The notes under the pieces were generated by a model. The model had not been told where the DNA came from, did not search any database, and was given only the letters and a program-made list of their open reading frames with translations. From CAIOJG01 sp964477455 (GTDB lineage Bacteria > Patescibacteriota > Patescibacteriia > Magasanikbacterales > GWA2-37-8): a stretch of 6,872 bases of DNA. Positions 1 through 5,211 of this stretch are shown in pieces (positions within the stretch are counted from its first letter, which is position 1; each line of letters opens with the position of its first letter). The stretch lies in assembly GCA_964477455.1 (NCBI GenBank), contig CAYZHG010000062.1, forward strand, positions 1-6,872, in the 5' to 3' direction. The translations under genes and the position numbers were made by a program.

Positions 1-1
1 T

Positions 2-2902
2 TTACGAAGAATGTCCAAAGAAACTGGTGTTCCACTAATCGTCACTCGTGATAGTCATTATCTCAATACCGACGACGGTGAGGCGCAAGATATTTTGACT
101 TGTATTCGTGATGGCAGAACTTTGGATGATGTAGATCGCAAAAGTTCCGCTTCAATCGATACTTCATTTTGCACTGCTGAGGATGTATATGAAAGATTTC
201 CAAATGACCTCGAAGCTTTAGAAAATACTGTAAAAATTGCCGAGCGAGTAAATTTAAAATTGGAATTAAATAAATGGTTGTTTCCACATTTGGATTTACC
301 ACCAAATAAAAATTCGAGTGAAGTTTTGCGTGAAATGGTATATGAAAAATTACCGCTATTGATTGAAGTGAATGATGCAGTGCGCGTGCGCGTGGATTAT
401 GAACTAGGAGTTATTGCACAAAAAGGGTATTCAACCTATTTTATTGTAGTGGCCGATTATGTGCACTATGCTCGTACCCACGGAATCGTAGAAACGACCA
501 GAGGTTCTGGTGCTGGTTCGATAGTCGCTTACGCGATGGGAATCACCACCGTAAATCCATTGTATTTTAAACTTCCGTTTGAACGTTTTTTGAATCCGTT
601 TCGTCCTAGTCCTCCCGATATTGATGCGGATTTTGCCGATGACCGCCGTGATGACATGATTGCTTATGTGACGCAAAAATATGGTGCCGACAAAGTAGCT
701 CAGATTATTACGTTTGGAACGATGCAGGCTAAAGGAGCTATTCGTGATGTGGGTCGTGCTCTTGGTTATCCTTATTCTTTTTGTGATCAAGTTTCAAAAT
801 TGATTCCAATGGGCGCACAAGGTACGCAGATGACGATTGCCAAAGCAAAAGATTTGGAAGTAGAGTTGATGAATTTGTATCAAAAAAATCCTCAAGTTCA
901 AAGATTGCTTGATCTTGCTCAGAAAGTAGAAGGCTGTGCTCGCCATACTTCTATGCATGCGGCGGGTGTGGTTATTTCTCCAACGCCATTGGTGGATTTT
1001 ACTCCTATTCAATATGAAACTGGCGGTGAAAAAATTACTACGCAATATGAAATGCATGCAGTAGAATCTGCTGGACTTTTGAAGTTTGATTTTTTGGGTA
1101 TTCGCAATTTATCAATTTTAGGACGCGCGGTTGAAATTATTGAAAAAACTACTGGCACAAAAATTGATATTTTTTCCATTCCTTGGGATGATAAAAAAAC
1201 TTATGAAATGTTGGCACGTGGTGAAACCAACAGTGTCTTTCAGCTTTCTGGTTCAGGCATGACACGTTATTTAAAAGAATTAAAACCTAGTACAATTTTT
1301 GATATTACCGCGATGGTGGCGCTTTTCCGTCCTGGTCCGATGGAACAAATTCCAGAGTACATCAAACGCAAACATCATCCTGAAACAGTAGAATATCTCG
1401 ATAAACGAATGGAAGATTATCTTGACCAATCTTTGGGCTTGATTGTATATCAAGACGATGTTTTGCTAACTTCAATTCATTTGGCTGGTTACAATTGGGA
1501 AGAAGCGGATAAATTCCGCAAAGCCATGGGTAAGAAAATTCCAGAAGAAATGGCGAAACAAAAAGAAAAATTTGTAAAAGGTTGTCGTACTTTTGGTAAA
1601 TTGCCAGAAGCAAAAATTCATAAATTGTGGGAGATGATCGAACCGTTTGCGGCGTATGGTTTTAACAAAGCCCATGCGGCTAGTTATGGAGTGGTAGCTT
1701 ATCAGACCGCTTATCTCAAAGCCAACTATCCAGTGCAATATATGACCGCCGCCCTAATTGCGGAAAGTGGTGATATGGATAAGGTGCCAGAAATTATTCG
1801 TGAGTGTGAGCGCATGGGAGTAAAAGTTTTGCCACCAGACATCAACGAAAGTATGAAAACTTTTGCGATGGTTGGTTGGGAGAATGGTGGTTCTGCCCAT
1901 ATTCGTTTTGGTTTAAGTGGCGTAAAAAATTTGGGCGACCATATTGCCGAGGCGATTTATCGCGAACGAAAAACTAATGGCGTTTACAAAAATCTTGAGG
2001 ATTTATTGAAGCGTGTGCAAGATCGTGATTTAAATAAAAAATCTGTCGAGAGTTTAATCAAGTGTGGGGCGATGGATAGTTTTGGGTACGATCGCGGTGT
2101 ACTACTTTCCAACATTGATAATCTATTATTTTTCTCAAAGAATTTTGGTGAGCAAAAAAATTCTGTGCAAAATTCTCTTTTTGCTGGAACAAAAATTGAT
2201 TTTATTTCTAAATTAAATATCGTACCAGCACCGCCGGCGGCATTGGATGAAAAATTAATTTGGGAAAAAGAATTGCTTGGTCTGTATATCACAGCACATC
2301 CATTTGCGACTTTTCAAGAAATCTTGAGTGGCTGTTTAACGCCTATTAATGAATTGCAAGGTACCGCTCGTAGCGAATGGGTGATAGTGGCTGGAATAAT
2401 GGATAGTGTAAAAAAGAAAATTACTCGCCGTGGTCAGCAGATGAGTTTTGTAAATTTGGAGGACACAACAGACAAATTGGAATTGTTGGTATTTCCAAAG
2501 GTTTATGAAGTGACCAAAGATATTTGGGTGGAAGGACAGATGGTAATAGTGGTAGGAAAGACTTCGGAGGAAGAAGGGGACAATAAATTATTTGTAGAAA
2601 AAGCCTACGCACTAAATAAAGCAAATGCGCGTGATTTGGCTGCCCAGCTAAATACCGGAAAAAAACAAAAATCAGTGAGCCAATACATGTCACCCGAAGC
2701 CGCCGAAAGTTTGGCCTTTGAAATCAATCTAACCACCGCCCAACTAAAAGCAAAAGCCGACGCCCTTAAAAATTTTCTACCACTATACCCGGGCGACGCC
2801 CTAGTATATTTATTGGTAGACAGCAAAAAAATAAAAACCTCATTTAAAGTCGACCCAACTGATCGTTTCAAAGAAAAATTAAAGGAATTACTAGAGGTTT
2901 AA
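2..2902 (+). CDS. dnaE: DNA polymerase III alpha subunit (5'-truncated by window edge)
   Basis: Catalytic subunit of the replicative DNA polymerase. The frame is open to the left edge (codons for Leu-Arg-Arg precede the ATG at 11), and that ATG lies inside the PHP domain, so roughly 200 N-terminal residues are missing. Numbering from that Met: the end of PHP is TRDSHYL, with metal-ligand-type D14 and H16 kept. RGSGAGS is at 164-170, and PDIDADF at 202-208 gives catalytic D203 and D205. The third catalytic Asp is D360 in LKFDFLG. YGFNKAHAASYG is at 549-560. A helix-hairpin-helix region spans about 606-700, the beta-clamp motif QNSLF is at 720-724, an OB fold at about 789-870, and a tau-binding-type C-terminal end follows. 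Length fits a full DnaE1 of about 1,160-1,180 residues; I see no intein or frameshift. The usual GPGR before GSGAGS reads ETTR, which I recall from Patescibacteria. The retained PHP ligands leave proofreading by PHP possible (inference). The gene converges on rel. Confidence 0.97.
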   Translation, partial: LRRMSKETGVPLIVTRDSHYLNTDDGEAQDILTCIRDGRTLDDVDRKSSASIDTSFCTAEDVYERFPNDLEALENTVKIAERVNLKLELNKWLFPHLDLPPNKNSSEVLREMVYEKLPLLIEVNDAVRVRVDYELGVIAQKGYSTYFIVVADYVHYARTHGIVETTRGSGAGSIVAYAMGITTVNPLYFKLPFERFLNPFRPSPPDIDADFADDRRDDMIAYVTQKYGADKVAQIITFGTMQAKGAIRDVGRALGYPYSFCDQVSKLIPMGAQGTQMTIAKAKDLEVELMNLYQKNPQVQRLLDLAQKVEGCARHTSMHAAGVVISPTPLVDFTPIQYETGGEKITTQYEMHAVESAGLLKFDFLGIRNLSILGRAVEIIEKTTGTKIDIFSIPWDDKKTYEMLARGETNSVFQLSGSGMTRYLKELKPSTIFDITAMVALFRPGPMEQIPEYIKRKHHPETVEYLDKRMEDYLDQSLGLIVYQDDVLLTSIHLAGYNWEEADKFRKAMGKKIPEEMAKQKEKFVKGCRTFGKLPEAKIHKLWEMIEPFAAYGFNKAHAASYGVVAYQTAYLKANYPVQYMTAALIAESGDMDKVPEIIRECERMGVKVLPPDINESMKTFAMVGWENGGSAHIRFGLSGVKNLGDHIAEAIYRERKTNGVYKNLEDLLKRVQDRDLNKKSVESLIKCGAMDSFGYDRGVLLSNIDNLLFFSKNFGEQKNSVQNSLFAGTKIDFISKLNIVPAPPAALDEKLIWEKELLGLYITAHPFATFQEILSGCLTPINELQGTARSEWVIVAGIMDSVKKKITRRGQQMSFVNLEDTTDKLELLVFPKVYEVTKDIWVEGQMVIVVGKTSEEEGDNKLFVEKAYALNKANARDLAAQLNTGKKQKSVSQYMSPEAAESLAFEINLTTAQLKAKADALKNFLPLYPGDALVYLLVDSKKIKTSFKVDPTDRFKEKLKELLEV

Positions 2903-2911
2903 GGAAAACTA

Positions 2912-3019
2912 AAAAAACACGGCGGGCAAATACTTTTAAAACGGGTTATGAGCCCAAGGCTCATCCTTTCAACCTCGCGGTTGAAAAAAGCGTAAAAGTT
3001 ATTGCTCGCCGTGTTTTTT
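2912..3019. terminator. Bidirectional terminator with three-way-junction fold between dnaE and rel
   Basis: Arm 2912-2938 pairs with 2993-3019: A6 with T6, then CACGGCG with CGCCGTG, one G-T wobble (2925/3006), GCAA with TTGC, two mismatches, then ACTTTTA with TAAAAGT. In either direction the GC-rich stem ends in a run of T on the nascent strand, as expected for an intrinsic terminator. It starts 10 bases after the dnaE stop and lies about 30 bases past the rel stop, so it can serve both convergent genes. Unlike an ordinary terminator, the loop is about 54 bases long and contains two further perfect hairpins. The pairing is directly visible; the termination role is inferred. Confidence 0.85.
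2948..2986. repeat. Two small perfect hairpins nested in the dnaE/rel terminator
   Basis: Hairpin one: ATGAGCC (2948-2954), loop CAA, GGCTCAT (2958-2964). Hairpin two: TTTCAACC (2967-2974), loop TCGC, GGTTGAAA (2979-2986). They are separated by two bases (2965-2966) and enclosed by the long outer stem, giving a three-way junction in RNA or extruded single-stranded DNA. Both have a short arm and a 3-4 base loop closed by CC/GG. The function is unknown; a dispersed palindromic repeat or a structured 3' UTR element are both possible. Confidence 0.75.
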
Positions 3020-3048
3020 GTCTTTAGCCTAATTTTTTGATGGTGATT

Positions 3049-4560
3049 TTACTTAGTTTTCTTCTCAAACAAATTCTTAATCCAAGTAATCTTCGAACTA
3101 TTCAATTGCGCCTTAATATGATTTTTCGCCGCGTGTGTCTTCACAAACTTCAACCAATCTTGACTTGGCCCCTTGCGATTTTTATCCGTAACAATTTCCA
3201 CTACATCACCACTCTTTAAAAAAGAATCCAAACTAACCATCTGATCATTTACCTTGGCACCATTACATTTATTGCCAACTTCAGTATGAATGTGATAAGC
3301 GAAATCGACAGGGGTGGCATCTTCTGGTAAATCTATCACGTCGCCTTTTGGTGTAAAAACAAAAATATGATTATGGAAAAAATCTACTTTCATCTCTTCC
3401 AAATCTTTGATGTTATTTAAAATTTCCTGTTGCATTTTGGCCAACTCTTTTGCCCAATTCAAATCTTTTTTGGATTGACGCGGACCTTTTTCATCGTATG
3501 CCCAATGAGCAGAAGTGATACCAAATTCGGCTTCTTCATGCATTTCTTTGGTACGAATTTGAAATTCAACAATTTTTCCACCATCACAAAATACGGTTGT
3601 GTGCAAAGATTGATAACCGTTTGGTTTTGGTTGGGCAATATAATCTTTGATGCGACCTTTTAATGGGCGCCATAATTTGTGAATGATACCTAGGGCGGCG
3701 TAACAATCCCCAACATCTTTCACTATTACTCGCAAAGCAACGATATCGTAAATATTACTAACCTCCCAATTTTTCTTTAATAGTTTTTGATAAAGACTGT
3801 AAAGTTGTTTTTCTCTACCGTGGATATCAAGATATTTAATATCGGCAGATTTCAATTCTTGCTCCATCGTTTTTATTATCTTATCAAGATAAACATTTTT
3901 TTCCGTGATATTTTGATCACGAATCGCTTTTACTCTTTGGTAATCTTTTGGTTTAACATATTTAAAAGATAAATCTTCGAGCAAACCTTTGAATTCACCC
4001 ATGCCCAAACGATTGGCAATTGGTGCATAAATTTCTAAGCTTTCCAAAGCGATACGTTCACGTTTTTTTTCAGGCAACGATTCGAGCGTGCTAAGGTTGT
4101 GAGCACGATCGGCAAATTTAATAATCATTACACGAATATCCTCAGCCATGGCCACAAATAATTTGCGGAGGTTTTCAATGTATCTTTCCATTCCACGATA
4201 TTTCAATTTACCAAGTTTGGTAATGCCGCGTATCATGTTGGCGATATCGCTACCAAAGTTTTTTTCGATTTCTTCCAGTGTAATTTCGGTATCTTCTGGT
4301 ACATCATGCATTAAAGAAGCGATGATGATGTTTGGTTCTGCTTGAATTTGAGATAAAATATGAGCAACGCACAAAGGATGGATAATATACGGTTCTCCAG
4401 ATTTACGGAATTGACCAGTGTGAGCTTTGCTTGCAAAATCATAAGCCAGCAGAGCGGTTTCAATATCCGTCGGCTGACAATATTTTTTCATATTTTCAAC
4501 CAAATCCTCAATAGTAGTCTTGGTTGGAATGTTGACTTGTGAATATAAAAACTTGTCCAT
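3049..4560 (-). CDS. rel: Bifunctional (p)ppGpp synthetase/hydrolase, short Rel without ZFD/ACT
   Basis: Cytosolic stringent-response enzyme that makes (p)ppGpp from ATP plus GDP/GTP and hydrolyses it. Of 503 residues, the HD hydrolase domain covers about 38-190: R52 in RKSGEPYI, H61, H85-D86 and E89-D90 in MHDVPEDT, and D151 and N155 in FADRAHN, so hydrolysis looks intact. The synthetase covers about 230-355: YDIVALR (D272), RIKD at 303-306 (the RxKD form of bifunctional enzymes), NGYQSLH at 314-320, and E332 in EFQIRT, so synthesis also looks intact. TGS spans about 397-458 (VFTPKGDVIDLP, FAYHIHTEVGN). The protein then ends 45 residues later; long Rel/SpoT proteins (about 700-740 residues) go on through helical, zinc-finger and ACT/RRM domains. 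The terminator 30 bases downstream leaves no room for a frameshifted remainder. The start at 4560 precedes a typical N terminus, with an in-frame stop upstream; I see no clear Shine-Dalgarno. Confidence 0.96.
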   Translation of the reverse strand: MDKFLYSQVNIPTKTTIEDLVENMKKYCQPTDIETALLAYDFASKAHTGQFRKSGEPYIIHPLCVAHILSQIQAEPNIIIASLMHDVPEDTEITLEEIEKNFGSDIANMIRGITKLGKLKYRGMERYIENLRKLFVAMAEDIRVMIIKFADRAHNLSTLESLPEKKRERIALESLEIYAPIANRLGMGEFKGLLEDLSFKYVKPKDYQRVKAIRDQNITEKNVYLDKIIKTMEQELKSADIKYLDIHGREKQLYSLYQKLLKKNWEVSNIYDIVALRVIVKDVGDCYAALGIIHKLWRPLKGRIKDYIAQPKPNGYQSLHTTVFCDGGKIVEFQIRTKEMHEEAEFGITSAHWAYDEKGPRQSKKDLNWAKELAKMQQEILNNIKDLEEMKVDFFHNHIFVFTPKGDVIDLPEDATPVDFAYHIHTEVGNKCNGAKVNDQMVSLDSFLKSGDVVEIVTDKNRKGPSQDWLKFVKTHAAKNHIKAQLNSSKITWIKNLFEKKTK

Positions 4561-4577
4561 AATTACTAGAGTTGAGT

Positions 4578-4605
4578 TAAATAAGAAAATTTATTTTCTT
4601 ATTTA
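4578..4605 (-). other. AT-only-rich hairpin just upstream of the rel start codon
   Basis: TAAATAAGAAAAT (4578-4590) and ATTTTCTTATTTA (4593-4605) are perfect reverse complements, separated by TT. In practice this is an 11-12 bp stem with a small loop. On the rel transcript it ends 17 bases before the ATG, so it sits next to the ribosome entry site. It could insulate or modulate translation initiation, or be a weak attenuator. No long U-run follows it towards rel, so a strong terminator is unlikely. The role is inferred. Confidence 0.6.
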
Positions 4606-4624
4606 CGAAACTTGACGTAATTTC

Positions 4625-4641
4625 AAATTCCGCAGGAATTT
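4625..4641. repeat. Small perfect hairpin in the rel 5' leader
   Basis: AAATTCC (4625-4631), loop GCA, GGAATTT (4635-4641): a 7-bp perfect stem with a three-base loop. It lies between the predicted rel -10 box and the AT hairpin, so within the rel leader if the promoter call is right. It resembles the two hairpins between dnaE and rel in arm length and in its CC-loop-GG closing. Confidence 0.6.
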
Positions 4642-4659
4642 ATGATTATTTATGTTGTA

Positions 4660-4688
4660 ATTATATCATCTAGTTGGCTAATTGCAAA
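4660..4688 (-). promoter_or_regulatory. Predicted sigma70-type promoter for rel
   Basis: On the minus strand there is a perfect -10 TATAAT (4665-4660) with TTTGCA (4688-4683) 17 bases upstream as a 4-of-6 match to the -35 box. The predicted start is near 4653, giving a leader of about 93 bases that contains both hairpins at 4625-4641 and 4578-4605. It is placed back to back with the rnpB promoter. Confidence 0.6.
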
Positions 4689-4706
4689 GAAAATAAGGCT
4701 GTCTGA

Positions 4707-4735
4707 TTGACAAAATGGCTAAAATATGCTATATT
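4707..4735 (+). promoter_or_regulatory. Near-consensus sigma70-type promoter for rnpB
   Basis: The -35 box TTGACA (4707-4712) is perfect, the spacer is 17 bases, and the -10 box is TATATT (4730-4735). The expected transcription start six or seven bases on, at 4741-4742, coincides exactly with the first base of the RNase P RNA P1 helix, so the transcript probably needs little or no 5' trimming. A strong promoter suits an abundant housekeeping RNA. Confidence 0.85.
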
Positions 4736-4741
4736 ACTCCT

Positions 4742-5152
4742 GTTTATAGCGGATGATTGCTTTTGCTCACCGTCGCTAACGCTATGGCGGGTGAAAGAGG
4801 AAAGTCCGAACGTCCTTCTTTGCAAAAAGAAAAAGGATAGTGGGTAACACCCACCAGTTTGATGGAAACATCAAACGAGGGAAAGCGGCACAGAGACAAT
4901 ACTAATTTCGATTCGTCGAAATAAAAGGTGAAAAGAATATGGAGGTTCTGATTCTAGAAACAGAGCTACCATATACCCATCGTTGTGAAACGATGTGGTG
5001 CCAAGCCCTGTCTGGCGCAAGAGCAGCCCTGAGATTGAGAGGTCTCTTGGAAAAGTTCGCTCGCTAATGATTTTGACAGTAATGTCAAAGCTAGATAAAT
5101 GATCATCGTGTCGACCTAGTCGACATACAGAATTCGGCTTATAGCTATAAAC
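4742..5152 (+). ncRNA. rnpB: RNase P RNA, bacterial type A
   Basis: Catalytic RNA that, with the RnpA protein, removes the 5' leader of precursor tRNAs. Ends are set by P1: GTTTATAGC (4742-4750) pairs perfectly with GCTATAAAC (5144-5152). P2 is GATGAT (4752-4757) with ATCATC (5102-5107). The conserved cores are GAGGAAAGTCC (4797-4807), GGCACAGAGACAATAC (4887-4902) and ACAGAATTCGGCTTA (5127-5141). Other helices visible: P9 with a GAAA loop (4857-4876), P12 with a TTCG loop (4905-4922), P18 with a GTAA (GNRA) loop (5072-5089), and a P19-like hairpin TGTCGAC/GTCGACA (5109-5125). For P15, CAAGAG (5018-5023) pairs with CTCTTG (5044-5049), and GGT at 5041-5043 sits where the tRNA-CCA-binding GGU of L15 is expected. 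That loop is only 20 bases, so P16-P17 appear absent. The 411-nt length is normal. Open frames crossing this gene are spurious. Confidence 0.96.
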
Positions 5153-5156
5153 ACCC

Positions 5157-5187
5157 AAAAAACCGTACTGAGTTAGTACGGTTTTTT
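5157..5187. terminator. Bidirectional intrinsic terminator between rnpB and rnj
   Basis: A6 then CCGTACT (5157-5169), loop GAGTT, then AGTACGG and T6 (5175-5187): a perfect 13-bp stem with a T-run on either strand. It begins five bases after the rnpB P1 helix and ends 25 bases from the rnj stop codon, so it can end both convergent transcripts. Confidence 0.93.
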
Positions 5188-5211
5188 GTTTATAATTATT
5201 ATAGATTGTGA

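Noticed and set aside
11..13. ATG at 11 as the dnaE start
   Set aside because: The frame is open upstream and the Met lies inside the PHP domain; the real start is outside the window.
3037..3219. Short plus-strand frames antisense to rel and rnj, and minus-strand frames antisense to dnaE
   Set aside because: They are shadows of strongly supported genes, with no family resemblance of their own.
3049..4560. Rel truncation caused by a frameshift or sequencing error
   Set aside because: The reading frame ends about 30 bases from a strong terminator and no ZFD or ACT coding remains in any frame there.
5041..5043. Loss of the L15 GGU motif in RNase P RNA
   Set aside because: At first no canonical L15 was apparent, but a GGT directly precedes the P15 3' strand, matching the E. 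coli placement, so tRNA-CCA recognition is probably kept.
4871..5158. 95-residue minus-strand frame over rnpB
   Set aside because: It lies wholly within the folded RNase P RNA and has no recognisable family or ribosome binding site.
5191..5203. TATAAT-like sequence downstream of the rnpB terminator
   Set aside because: It lies between a terminator and the rnj stop codon, with no gene to drive and no -35 partner; AT-rich chance match.
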